DNA of 64,000 bases, from assembly GCF_013314975.1 (NCBI RefSeq), contig NZ_JABTYH010000005.1, forward strand, positions 62,001 through 126,000, written 5' to 3'. Origin of the DNA: Pseudarthrobacter oxydans. Its GTDB lineage: Bacteria; Actinomycetota; Actinomycetes; Actinomycetales; Micrococcaceae. The notes under the pieces are model-generated. The model had not been told where the DNA came from and searched no databases. It worked only from the letters and a program-made list of their open reading frames with translations. Shown piece after piece: positions 45,193 through 53,278 of this stretch; within the stretch, counting starts at the first letter, position 1; each line of letters opens with the position of its first letter. A program made the translations under genes and the position numbers.

Positions 45193-45264
45193 TTAGCAGC
45201 AGTCCTGGTCAGTGCAGGAATCGTCGTCGCAGCAGCCGGAGTCGCCGCAGCATCCTGTACCCAT
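45193..45264 (-). CDS. Cysteine-rich 23-residue micropeptide in the arsenic operon
   Basis: A tiny reading frame encoding 23 residues, seven of them Cys (positions 5, 6, 11, 12, 17, 22 and 23) and six Asp, with no hydrophobic stretch. Three vicinal Cys pairs (CCGD, CCDDD, final CC) are ideal for binding As(III) or soft metals. A long purine run (GGAGGGGGTGAGCTGA) lies directly before the ATG, and every Cys codon is TGC. It begins 29 bases after the arsT (trxB) stop on the same strand, inside the arsenic operon. I know no named family for it; translation needs proof. Confidence 0.65.
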   Translation of the reverse strand: MGTGCCGDSGCCDDDSCTDQDCC

Positions 45265-45293
45265 TCAGCTCACCCCCTCCCTTGAGAGTGCTT

Positions 45294-46298
45294 CTAGGCG
45301 TGGGTTGGTTCTTCCACCAGGGCGGTAGCGATGCTGTCCGCGTCCTCGAGCGCTGCGAGGTAGCGTTCCGCGTCGAGGGCTGCGGCACAGCCGGTGCCGG
45401 CGGCGGTGATGGCCTGCCGGTAACGGTGGTCCACGGCATCCCCGCAGGCAAAGACGCCTGAGAGGTTGGTGACGGTGGTGGGGGAGTCCACCTTGATGTA
45501 GCCCTCCTCGTCCAGGTCCACCTGCCCGGCCACCAGTTCGGTGCGGGGCACGTGGCCGATCGCGACGAAGATGCCGGTGGCGGCCTGTTCGCGGGTTTCC
45601 CCGGTGCGGGTGTCGGTGAGCGTGACGCCGGTGACTTTGCTGTCTCCGTGGATGGCGGTGATGGCAGAGTTCCACGCGAAGCTGATCTTGGGGTTGTCCT
45701 TGGCCCGCTGCGCCATGATGCGGGAGGCGCGCAGTTCACCCTTGCGGACGACGACGGTGACGGACTTGCCGAACCGGGTCAGGAACATCGCCTCCTCCAT
45801 GGCCGAATCCCCGCCGCCCACCACGATGATGTCCTGCTCGCGGAAGAAGAACCCGTCGCAGGTGGCGCACCAGGACACGCCGTGGCCGCTGAGCTTCTTC
45901 TCCTCCGGCAGTCCGAGCTCCTTGTAGGCGGACCCCGTGGCGAGGATGACGGCTGGCGCCTCGTGCACGTCGCCGCCGCCGGTGACCACACGCTTGAGGT
46001 GGCCTGACAGCGCAACCTCCGTGACGTCGTCGAACACTACCTTGGCGCCAAACTTTTCCGCCTGCTGCTGCAGCCCGTCCATCAGTTCGGGGCCCTGGAT
46101 GCCGCCCGGGAAGCCGGGGAAGTTCTCCACTTCCGTGGTGTTCATCAGCGCCCCGCCGGCGGTGACCGAGCCGGCCAGGACCAGGGGCTCCAGCCCGGCG
46201 CGGGCGGCGTAGATGGCGGCGGTGTAGCCGGCAGGGCCGGAACCGATGATGATCAGCTGTTCTGTCTTTACGCTCTCTGCGTTCGCGGTCTCGCTCAC
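45294..46298 (-). CDS. trxB: Thioredoxin reductase of the arsenic cluster (ArsT)
   Basis: A 334-residue NADPH-dependent flavoprotein disulfide reductase. FAD motif [20 protein letters not shown], redox-active CATC in [15 protein letters not shown] motif [12 protein letters not shown] and the C-terminal [24 protein letters not shown] are all standard for TrxB. In the actinobacterial arsRBOCT arrangement this gene is called arsT and recharges thioredoxin for arsenate reductase. The GTG at 46298 follows AGGAG. arsC lies 32 bases upstream. Confidence 0.93.
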   Translation of the reverse strand: MSETANAESVKTEQLIIIGSGPAGYTAAIYAARAGLEPLVLAGSVTAGGALMNTTEVENFPGFPGGIQGPELMDGLQQQAEKFGAKVVFDDVTEVALSGHLKRVVTGGGDVHEAPAVILATGSAYKELGLPEEKKLSGHGVSWCATCDGFFFREQDIIVVGGGDSAMEEAMFLTRFGKSVTVVVRKGELRASRIMAQRAKDNPKISFAWNSAITAIHGDSKVTGVTLTDTRTGETREQAATGIFVAIGHVPRTELVAGQVDLDEEGYIKVDSPTTVTNLSGVFACGDAVDHRYRQAITAAGTGCAAALDAERYLAALEDADSIATALVEEPTHA

Positions 46299-46330
46299 GG
46301 GAATCTCCTGGGGGTCGGAATCTTGGGGGT

Positions 46331-46753
46331 CTACTTGGCGGCTGGGGTCAGGGACGCGATCAGGTCCTCGATCCGGCCCCTGATCTCGTCGCGGATGGGG
46401 CGGACCGACTCCACGCCCTTGCCGGCCGGGTCCTCCAGGACCCAGTCCTCGTAGCGCTTGCCGGGGAAATACGGGCATTCATCGCCGCAGCCCATGGTGA
46501 TGACGACGTCGGATTCCTTCACCGCCTCCGTGGTCAGGACCTTGGGGACCTCCGCGGACATGTCGATGCCCACCTCCGCCATCGCCTCGACGGCGGAAGG
46601 GTTGATCTTGTCCGCAGGCTGGGAGCCTGCGGAGCGCACCTCGATGGCGCCCTTGGAGAGGCTGGTGAGGAAGGCGGCGGCCATCTGGGAGCGGCCGGCG
46701 TTGTGGACGCAGACGAACAGGACGGAGGGCTTCTTGGCGGTTTCGGTGGTCAT
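46331..46753 (-). CDS. arsC: Arsenate reductase (LMW phosphatase type)
   Basis: A 140-residue ArsC with the loop [13 protein letters not shown] (Cys15, Arg21) and a second cysteine pair in [12 protein letters not shown]. The extra cysteines suggest a thioredoxin-type resolving mechanism, in keeping with the adjacent thioredoxin reductase gene. It reduces arsenate to arsenite for export by Acr3. The ATG at 46753 follows GGGAGAA, 26 bases after the acr3 stop. Confidence 0.93.
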   Translation of the reverse strand: MTTETAKKPSVLFVCVHNAGRSQMAAAFLTSLSKGAIEVRSAGSQPADKINPSAVEAMAEVGIDMSAEVPKVLTTEAVKESDVVITMGCGDECPYFPGKRYEDWVLEDPAGKGVESVRPIRDEIRGRIEDLIASLTPAAK

Positions 46754-46779
46754 GGTGTTCTCCCGGGGTGTGGCGGTGG

Positions 46780-47874
46780 TCAGAAGGAAGCGGTGGCGGG
46801 GGTGAAGAAACGCTTTCGCGCCCACAGTGCGGCGTATACAAGTGCAACAAGCGTCGGCACTTCAATCAAGGGGCCGACGACGCCGGCCAGGGCTTGCCCG
46901 GACGTCACGCCGAAGGTGCCAATCGCCACGGCGATGGCCAGCTCGAAGTTGTTGCCCGCGGCAGTGAAGGCGAGCGTGGTGGTTTTGGCGTAGCCGAGGT
47001 CCAGCCATTTGCCGATCACCATGCCGGCGCCGAACACCACCACGAAGTAGACCAGCAGCGGAAGTGCGATCCGGGCGACGTCCAGCGGGCGGGCCGCGAT
47101 GGTTTCGCCCTGCAGGGCGAAGAGGAGGGTGATGGTGAACAGCAGTCCGTAAAGCGCCCACGGGCCGAGCCTGGGAAGGAACGTGCCCTCGTACCAGTCG
47201 CGGCCCTTGGCTTTTTCGCCGAGGGTGCGAGTGAGGAACCCGGCGAGCAGCGGGATGCCCAGGAAGATCAGCACCGAGAGGGTGATGGCCCAGAAGGAGA
47301 AGTCCGCGCTGGTGGTGGGCAGGCCAAGCCAGGACGGCAGGAGCTGCAGGTAGAACCAGCCCAGTGCACCGAAGGCCACCACCTGGAAAACGGAGTTGAT
47401 GGCCACCAGGACCGCGGCGGATTCCCTGTCCCCGCAGGCGAGGTCGTTCCAGATCATCACCATGGCGATGCAGCGGGCAAGGCCCACGATGATCAGGCCG
47501 GTCCGGTACTCGGGGAGGTCCGCGAGGAAGAGCCAGGCCAAGGCGAACATAAACGCCGGGGCCAACAGCCAGTTGATCACCAGGGACGAGATCATGAGCT
47601 TCCTGTCGCCGATCACGCGGCGGGTCTGGTCGTAGCGGACCTTCGCCAGGACCGGGTACATCATGACCAGCAGGCCGACGGCGATGGGCAGTGACACTTC
47701 GCCCACCTTGACGGCTTCCAGGGCTGTGTTGAGGCCGGGGACCAGGTTTCCGAGCAGGAGGCCCAAGGCCATTGCGGCAATGATCCATACAGGGAGGAAG
47801 CGGTCAAGGGTGGAGAGTTTGCCGACGACGGCCTCGTCCCCTCGGGTGGGCGGTGTCTCGGTCCGGGTGCTCAC
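46780..47874 (-). CDS. acr3: ACR3 family arsenite efflux transporter
   Basis: A 364-residue membrane carrier with ten helices. Family marks are VGLLVMMYPVLAKV, GLARCIAMVMIWNDLACGD (with the cysteine essential in Acr3 proteins) and the AGNNFELAIAVAIGTFG segment. It extrudes arsenite using the proton gradient. The GTG at 47874 follows AGGAG. It diverges from arsR across a 61-bp composite operator and heads the acr3-arsC-arsT-peptide-arsO operon. Confidence 0.94.
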   Translation of the reverse strand: MSTRTETPPTRGDEAVVGKLSTLDRFLPVWIIAAMALGLLLGNLVPGLNTALEAVKVGEVSLPIAVGLLVMMYPVLAKVRYDQTRRVIGDRKLMISSLVINWLLAPAFMFALAWLFLADLPEYRTGLIIVGLARCIAMVMIWNDLACGDRESAAVLVAINSVFQVVAFGALGWFYLQLLPSWLGLPTTSADFSFWAITLSVLIFLGIPLLAGFLTRTLGEKAKGRDWYEGTFLPRLGPWALYGLLFTITLLFALQGETIAARPLDVARIALPLLVYFVVVFGAGMVIGKWLDLGYAKTTTLAFTAAGNNFELAIAVAIGTFGVTSGQALAGVVGPLIEVPTLVALVYAALWARKRFFTPATASF

Positions 47875-47896
47875 GGGTCTCCTGCGCTGCTCTGTA

Positions 47897-47957
47897 ATAG
47901 ATTGATGAAAGTCGATATAGGAAGTATTGCCACCTATATCGATGAATGTCAATCTAT
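47897..47957. promoter_or_regulatory. Composite ArsR operator between acr3 and arsR
   Basis: Two 25-bp sites in inverted orientation (47897-47921 and 47933-47957) share ATAGATTGA at the outer end and TCGATATAGG at the inner end, separated by 11 bases. Each resembles an ArsR/SmtB-type site. One likely serves each divergent promoter. Confidence 0.82.
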
Positions 47958-47973
47958 GTGCATAATGGGTGTC

Positions 47974-48324
47974 ATGAACCTCCTCCATACTGCTGGTACC
48001 GCCGTCGACGCTTCCTGCTGCGTTCCCTCGGACAAGCCGGTGCTGGGCATCGAAGAGGCCCAGCGCAAAGCCCTGGTCTTCAAAGCCCTGGCCGATCCCA
48101 ACCGCCTGCGCCTGCTGTCCATCGTCAAGGCGGAGGACTCGGGGGAGTCCTGCGTCTGCGATCTGACGGAGCCGCTGGACCTGGGGCAGCCCACCGTTTC
48201 CCATCACCTGAAGATCCTGGTGGAAGCCGGGATCCTGCACCGGGAAAAGCGCGGCACCTGGGCCTACTACTCACTGGTGCCCGGCGTGATGGACGACATC
48301 GCCGGCATCCTTTCAGCGCTGTAA
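47974..48324 (+). CDS. arsR: Arsenic-responsive repressor ArsR
   Basis: A 116-residue ArsR/SmtB winged helix (LVFKALADPNRLRLLSIV, then TVSHHLKILVEAGILHREKRG). Sensor cysteines are a vicinal pair Cys15-Cys16 in DASCCVPS and Cys60/Cys62 in ESCVCDL. An N-terminal CC at 15-16 is the layout of the C. glutamicum type of ArsR, which supports the ATG at 47974 as start over upstream ATGs. It should repress itself and acr3 through the 61-bp operator and release upon As(III) binding. Confidence 0.93.
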   Translation: MNLLHTAGTAVDASCCVPSDKPVLGIEEAQRKALVFKALADPNRLRLLSIVKAEDSGESCVCDLTEPLDLGQPTVSHHLKILVEAGILHREKRGTWAYYSLVPGVMDDIAGILSAL

Positions 48325-48352
48325 CGGCGCCTCCGGATGCACTGCGCTGAAC

Positions 48353-49633
48353 TCAGCCGCGCCGGTGGTGGTCCGTCCGGCGCATCCGCACGGCCACCAG
48401 GAGGCCGGATGCTGCGGTGATGGCAGCAACCGCAAGCACAGCCGCCGGGATGCCGTAAGCGTCAGCCAGTACCCCGGAAAGCAGGGCCCCCACAGCGAAG
48501 CCGCCGTCCCTCCACAGCCGGTAGATCCCCACGGAACGTGCCCGCCAGAGCGGATGGGCGACGTCGCCGATCGCCGCGAGGAGCGTGGGATAAACCATGG
48601 CCGTGCCGGCGCCGAGCAGGACCAGCGCGGCGAGCCAGGTTCCGAAATCCTGTCCGACGGCGACCAGGAAAAGCGCCCCGGCCTGGACCAGCATGCCTCC
48701 GGCAATCAGTGGTTTGCGGCCGATGCGGTCCGACAGGGGGCCCGTGACCATCTGTCCCGCACCCCACACGGCCGGGTAGGCCGCGGCAAGGATGCCGATG
48801 CGTTCAATGCCCAGCCCCGCTGCGGCGAAGAGGACAGGAAGCAGTCCCCAGGCCAGGCCGTCGTTGAGGTTGTTCACCAGGCCGGCCTGGCTGATGGAGG
48901 ACAAGGACCTGTCCCGGAAGCTGGTGAGTGTAAAGACCTCCCGGGTGCGCAGGCCGGCCCCTGCTCCCGCATGGACGGAGACATGGCCAGCGGCCTCGGC
49001 CTTGGCGTGGTGGTGTGTCTCGCGCACTGTCAGCACGGACAGCCCCAGGCCGATGGCGATGAAGGCTGCGCCGAGCAGGAACGGCCACGGGCGCAGGCCG
49101 AAGCTTGAGGCGATGTAGCCGGTGGCCAGTGCCGTGCCGGCAACGCCGAGGTAGCCGGCGGCTTCGTTCAGTCCCATGGCCAGTCCCCGGCGTTCGGGGC
49201 CCACAAGGTCCATCTTCATCATCACGGTGGTGGACCAGGTGAGGCCCTGGCTGATGCCCAGCACCACGTTGGCTGCGACGATCAGGCCCCAGGAATCACC
49301 AAAGATCAGCAGGAACGGGACCGGGAGGGCGATGAGCCAGCCCGCCACAAGCACCGGTTTCCGGCCGTAGCGGTCCGAGAGTGTTCCGGCGAAGTAGTTG
49401 GTGGCGGCTTTGGCCACACCGAACGCAACAATGTAGGTCAGGGCGGCCGTGTACTGGCCCAGGCCAAAGACCTGGTCCGCCAGCAGCGGCAGCACGGTGC
49501 GCTCCTGGCCCAGTGTGCCGCCCACCAGGGCGTTGACTGCCACCAGGAGCATGAACTGGGCCAGGTTTTGCCGAAGCCCCAGCACGGTACCGGCTGGTCC
49601 CCGGCCACGGCGCGGGAGTGTGCTGCCCTGCAT
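48353..49633 (-). CDS. MFS transporter
   Basis: A 426-residue major facilitator with twelve helices. Motif A repeats occur as LSDRYGRKPVL and LSDRIGRKPLIAG at the two loop 2-3 positions. A His-rich stretch (ETHHHAKAEAAGH) sits in the central loop. It ends 28 bases from arsR, convergently, and precedes nothing else of the cluster. The substrate is unknown; a role in arsenic or sulfur compound export is possible but not shown. CGGAG precedes the ATG. Confidence 0.87.
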   Translation of the reverse strand: MQGSTLPRRGRGPAGTVLGLRQNLAQFMLLVAVNALVGGTLGQERTVLPLLADQVFGLGQYTAALTYIVAFGVAKAATNYFAGTLSDRYGRKPVLVAGWLIALPVPFLLIFGDSWGLIVAANVVLGISQGLTWSTTVMMKMDLVGPERRGLAMGLNEAAGYLGVAGTALATGYIASSFGLRPWPFLLGAAFIAIGLGLSVLTVRETHHHAKAEAAGHVSVHAGAGAGLRTREVFTLTSFRDRSLSSISQAGLVNNLNDGLAWGLLPVLFAAAGLGIERIGILAAAYPAVWGAGQMVTGPLSDRIGRKPLIAGGMLVQAGALFLVAVGQDFGTWLAALVLLGAGTAMVYPTLLAAIGDVAHPLWRARSVGIYRLWRDGGFAVGALLSGVLADAYGIPAAVLAVAAITAASGLLVAVRMRRTDHHRRG

Positions 49634-49720
49634 ACGGACTGCTCCGTTCGTCGTGGGGACAGAATTCGGGTATAAGGTTGCCCGGGCCGGAGGGGGGACC
49701 AGCCCGGGCGGTCTGGGGGG

Positions 49721-51133
49721 TTACTTAGCTGAGACGGCGTTCTGTCGCGTCTGCTGCCAGGCGTTCCAGCCGGCGTAGCTGCCGTCCAGTTCGACGACGT
49801 CGTACCCGGCCCGGCGCAGGGCGCTGGCTGCTACGGAGTTCCGGACGCCGGACTGGCAGTAGGTGACGATGGTGCCGTTGGCGGGGAGTTCGTCCAGGTG
49901 CCACATGACGCGGCCGCCGCTGAGCTGGTGGGAGCCGGGGATGTGCCCGGCGGTGTGCTCGGTTTTGTTGCGGACGTCCAGGACCATGGCGGCGCCAAAG
50001 CCGTCGAGTTCCTCCGGCTGGATGAGCTTAGGGGGTGCCGTGGGGAGCCCGTCGATGCTGGTGAGGTAGCCGGCCACGTTGTCGATGCCGACGCGGACCA
50101 GGTGGTCCCACGTGTCCATGGCGGCTTCCTGGTCCGGTGCCAGCAGTACCAGCGGGTTCTTGTCTGTCTCGGGGTTGACTACCCAGGCGCCGTAGCTGGC
50201 TACGGACTTGCCTGCCGGCACGTTCAGGGAGCGGGCTACCGTGCCTTCGTGGACCTCGCTGTTGGAGCGGGTGTCGATGAAGGTCAGGGTGTCCTCTGCC
50301 AGGCCGGCAGCGACGATGCCGGGTGCGAGCTCGGGCAGCGGGGTGCGTTCGCCCATGATGGCCGGGCCTTCACGGTTCTCGCGCTTCATCCGGCCGAAGT
50401 AGGCGTGGGCGTCGGGCTGGCCGTCGAGGAGTTCGTTGATGAAACCCTGCTCGTCGTTGGCGGCGAGGTAGGGGCCCCACCAGGCGTAGAGGCGCTCGTA
50501 GCCCACGGTTGAGGAGGGGATGGCGCCGAGGGCTTTGCCGCAGGCGCTGCCGGCACCGTGGGCGGGGTGGACCTGGACGTAGTCGGGAAGGGTGAGGAAC
50601 TTGTCCCGCAGGCTGGTGAAGAGCTGCTTGGCCCCTTCGAAGCGGGTGTCGATGCCGCCGGCTGCCTCGTCCAGCAGGTCCGGCCGGCCCAGGTCGCCGG
50701 AGAAGACGAAGTCGCCCGAGAGCAGGTAGCCGGGCTGGTCGCTGAACGCGCCGTCGGTGACCAGGAAGGACAGGTGCTCGGGGGTGTGTCCCGGGGTGTG
50801 GAGGGCCTTGATGGTGATGTTGCCCAGGGTGATGGCGTCGCCGTCGTGGAGGCGTTCGCCGTCGAATTCGTACTGCCAGTCCGGTCCGCCCTCGCCGGAG
50901 ACGTAGATCTTCGCGCCGGTGGCAGCGGCCAGTTCGCGGGTGCCGGAAAGGTAGTCGGCGTGGATGTGGGTTTCGGTGACGGCCACGATCTTCATGCCGT
51001 TCTTCGCGGCAAGATCCTGGTACACGGCGATGTCGCGGCGGCCGTCCACCACTATGGCTTCACCCTTGGCCTGGCAGCCAATCAGGTAGCTGGCCTGGGC
51101 GAGGTCTTCATCGTAAATACGCTCGATAAGCAT
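49721..51133 (-). CDS. cstB: CstB-like persulfide dioxygenase-sulfurtransferase (MBL fold plus two rhodanese domains)
   Basis: A 470-residue three-part protein. Residues 1-240 are a metallo-beta-lactamase fold with metal-ligand segments TETHIHADYLSG, HTPGHTPEH and SGDFVFSGDLGRPD, as in ETHE1-type persulfide dioxygenases. Residues about 265-350 are a rhodanese-like domain without active cysteine, and the last 100 residues a rhodanese with TYCQSGVRN. This order matches S. aureus CstB, which oxidises low-molecular-weight persulfides to thiosulfate. A CsoR/CstR-type palindrome lies 55 bases upstream. Confidence 0.92.
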   Translation of the reverse strand: MLIERIYDEDLAQASYLIGCQAKGEAIVVDGRRDIAVYQDLAAKNGMKIVAVTETHIHADYLSGTRELAAATGAKIYVSGEGGPDWQYEFDGERLHDGDAITLGNITIKALHTPGHTPEHLSFLVTDGAFSDQPGYLLSGDFVFSGDLGRPDLLDEAAGGIDTRFEGAKQLFTSLRDKFLTLPDYVQVHPAHGAGSACGKALGAIPSSTVGYERLYAWWGPYLAANDEQGFINELLDGQPDAHAYFGRMKRENREGPAIMGERTPLPELAPGIVAAGLAEDTLTFIDTRSNSEVHEGTVARSLNVPAGKSVASYGAWVVNPETDKNPLVLLAPDQEAAMDTWDHLVRVGIDNVAGYLTSIDGLPTAPPKLIQPEELDGFGAAMVLDVRNKTEHTAGHIPGSHQLSGGRVMWHLDELPANGTIVTYCQSGVRNSVAASALRRAGYDVVELDGSYAGWNAWQQTRQNAVSAK

Positions 51134-51187
51134 CTGGTGCTCTCCTTCAATGGAGTAGGTGTTTGGGGAGGTCTTTAATTCAGTGTA

Positions 51188-51203
51188 ATACCCCGGGGGG
51201 TAT
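51188..51203 (-). promoter_or_regulatory. CstR-type operator upstream of cstB
   Basis: ATACCCC-GG-GGGGTAT, a perfect 7-2-7 palindrome typical of CsoR/CstR family sites. It lies between the thioredoxin gene and cstB, so cstB has its own regulated promoter. Confidence 0.82.
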
Positions 51204-51243
51204 CCCGCAATGAGGGGTATGCGCCGGGCAATCCGTGCCTGGG

Positions 51244-51606
51244 TCAGGCGGGCTGCTGGGCTGCATCAGCCCGGAGCTTGTCCATGTCCAGCTTCTTTAC
51301 GTCCTGGATGACTTCTTCCAGGCCTGTGGCGTTGAGGGCTCCGGGCTGGGAGAAGACCAGCGTCTTGTCCTTGAAGGCCATGAGGGTGGGGATGGCGGTG
51401 ATGTTCGCGGCGGCGGCGAGGGCCTGTTCGGCTTCGGTGTTCACCTTGGCGAAGGTGATATCCGGGTGCCGTTCGGCGGCCTTCCCGTAGGTGGGGGCGA
51501 ACATGCGGCAGGGGCCGCACCAGGCTGCCCAGAAGTCAACGAAGACGATCTCGCTGTTCTCCAGGGTCTCGGCGAAGCTCTGTTCGGTGACGTCGATGGT
51601 TGCCAT
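51244..51606 (-). CDS. trxA: Thioredoxin
   Basis: A 120-residue thioredoxin with the active-site WCGPC at residues 29-33, the cis-proline loop AIPTLMAF and a normal fold order. The C-terminal extension of about 12 residues is slightly longer than in E. coli TrxA. It lies within a set of sulfurtransferase genes and probably reduces protein persulfides or serves the nearby rhodaneses. GAAAGGA precedes the ATG. Confidence 0.93.
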   Translation of the reverse strand: MATIDVTEQSFAETLENSEIVFVDFWAAWCGPCRMFAPTYGKAAERHPDITFAKVNTEAEQALAAAANITAIPTLMAFKDKTLVFSQPGALNATGLEEVIQDVKKLDMDKLRADAAQQPA

Positions 51607-51662
51607 CGTCTTTCGTGTCCTTTCGGGTGTGGTTTGGGGTGAAGGGTGGCGGAACTGCGGGC

Positions 51663-51959
51663 TCAGGCGGTGGGGAGGCCGGCGCGGGTCCAGGCGATCA
51701 TTCCGCCGGCCATGGTGTCCGCGGTGAAGCCGGCCCCGTTAAGGGCGTCGGCCACGCGGGCTGAGCGGTTGCCGCTGCGGCAGACTGCAATGACGGGGAC
51801 GGCGGGGTCCAGTTCGGACAGGCGTGCCTGCAGCTGGCCCATGAAGATGTGCAGGGCGCCGGGGATCATGCCTTCCTCCACCTCGAAGTCCTCGCGGACA
51901 TCGAGGATGCGGGCGGTAGTGCGCCGCTGGTCGGCTTCGGTGATGGTGATTTCAGCCAT
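51663..51959 (-). CDS. Single-domain rhodanese
   Basis: A 98-residue sulfurtransferase. ARILDVREDFEVEEGMIPGALHI, the active loop VCRSGNRSARV (catalytic Cys) and GGMIAWTRAGLP make up a complete minimal rhodanese. AAGGAG precedes the ATG. It stands between another rhodanese gene and the thioredoxin gene, all reading the same way, as part of the persulfide-handling operon. Confidence 0.9.
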   Translation of the reverse strand: MAEITITEADQRRTTARILDVREDFEVEEGMIPGALHIFMGQLQARLSELDPAVPVIAVCRSGNRSARVADALNGAGFTADTMAGGMIAWTRAGLPTA

Positions 51960-51992
51960 TGGATTCTCCTTCGACGTGCGTGTGGACTGTTG

Positions 51993-52349
51993 CTAGCGGA
52001 CGGGTTCGCCGGCCGAGCGCCAGGCGCCCATGCCGCCGCGCAGGGAGTACGCCTGGTACCCCTGGGAGGCCAGGAGCCGTGCCGCTGAAGCGGAGCGGAC
52101 CCCGGACGCGCAGACGGCGATCACGGGCTTGTTCTTATTGATTCCGGTCGTGTTGGTTCCGGCGAAGTCGGATTGCAGCCGGTCCAACGGAATGTGCTTC
52201 GCCTGGGGTGCCCTTCCGGAGCGCCATTCCTGGGCGGAGCGGACATCGATCAGCGCGGCGCCGGAGGCCAGGAGGTCCTTGGCCTCCGCGACTGAAACCG
52301 TTTTATAGGGCTTGCTGAAGGCTTTTTTCAGGGAGCTGATGAGGCCCAT
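51993..52349 (-). CDS. Rhodanese-like protein
   Basis: A 118-residue rhodanese with a short basic N-terminal extension (GLISSLKKAFSKPYK), then ALIDVRSAQEWRSG, active loop VCASGVRSAS and LRGGMGAWRSAG. The ATG at 52349 follows AAGGAGA, and homology starts there although the frame is open further upstream. The TauE gene ends 29 bases upstream. It is the second of three rhodaneses in the operon. Confidence 0.9.
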   Translation of the reverse strand: MGLISSLKKAFSKPYKTVSVAEAKDLLASGAALIDVRSAQEWRSGRAPQAKHIPLDRLQSDFAGTNTTGINKNKPVIAVCASGVRSASAARLLASQGYQAYSLRGGMGAWRSAGEPVR

Positions 52350-52378
52350 GGTGTTCTCCTTGGTTGCTGGTGGCGGGG

Positions 52379-53278
52379 TCAGGCGGGTGAGGGGACGTTG
52401 CTGCGCCGGCCGCTTCGGTTGCGCAGGGGGCACGAGCTGATGAAGAACCAGCAGACGCCTGCGGTGGCTGCCGTCAGGGCTGCGACTCCGGCGGCGATGA
52501 ACCACCGCAGGTCGGCCGGGGCCTGCTGGATGAGGACGAAGGACCCCATGGCCAGGACGAACCAGCCGAACGCCTTCCGCAGGGCGGCCTCCGGGATGCG
52601 GCCGGCGAGTTTGGACCCGGCAAGAGTGCCAGCGATGGCGGCCGCGGTCACGCCGAGGGTGATGCCCCAGTCGAGCTGCACCGTGGTGAGGTATCCGGCG
52701 AGCCCGGCGAAAGACTTCATGGCGATGACCACCAGGGAGGTGCCCACGGCAACGGACATCGGCAGGCCGCCCAGGAGTGCAAGGGCCGGGACCACCAGGA
52801 ATCCGCCGCCCGCGCCCACCAGGCCGGTCACGAGCCCGACCACGGCGCCGTCAAGCAGCACCCTCCCAAGGGGAAGTTCGTGCTTGACCGGCGGTGCGCC
52901 GCCGTCGGACTTTTTCTTCCGGCCGCGAAGCATGGCCACCGAGGTGGCCACCATCATCACCGCGAAGGCGATGAGCAGGATCTGGCCGGGGATGTGCCCG
53001 CCCAGGAGGCCGCCGACGAACGCACCGGCCATGCCGGCCGCGCCGAAGATCAGGCCGGTCCGCCACATCACCCTGCCGCCGCGGGCGTGGCTGAACACGC
53101 TGACCGCGGAGGTGACGCCGACGACGAACAGGGAGGCTGCGATGGCTTCCTTGGCCTCGAACCCGGCCACGTAGACCAGGATCGGGACTGTCAGGATCGA
53201 TCCGCCGCCGCCCAGGACACCGAGCGAGAGCCCGATGACTACCGACAGGGCAAGGACCAGGATGAGGGTGGCGGTCAT
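52379..53278 (-). CDS. tauE: TauE/SafE family sulfite or organosulfonate exporter
   Basis: A 299-residue membrane protein with about eight helices. The paired repeats GLSLGVLGGGGSILTVPIL and GLVTGLVGAGGGFLVVPAL are the family signature. In Cst systems TauE exports sulfite made from persulfide oxidation. The ATG overlaps the stop of the upstream rhodanese-DUF2892 gene by four bases. The last 20 residues include a CPLRNRSGRR tail. Confidence 0.9.
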   Translation of the reverse strand: MTATLILVLALSVVIGLSLGVLGGGGSILTVPILVYVAGFEAKEAIAASLFVVGVTSAVSVFSHARGGRVMWRTGLIFGAAGMAGAFVGGLLGGHIPGQILLIAFAVMMVATSVAMLRGRKKKSDGGAPPVKHELPLGRVLLDGAVVGLVTGLVGAGGGFLVVPALALLGGLPMSVAVGTSLVVIAMKSFAGLAGYLTTVQLDWGITLGVTAAAIAGTLAGSKLAGRIPEAALRKAFGWFVLAMGSFVLIQQAPADLRWFIAAGVAALTAATAGVCWFFISSCPLRNRSGRRSNVPSPA

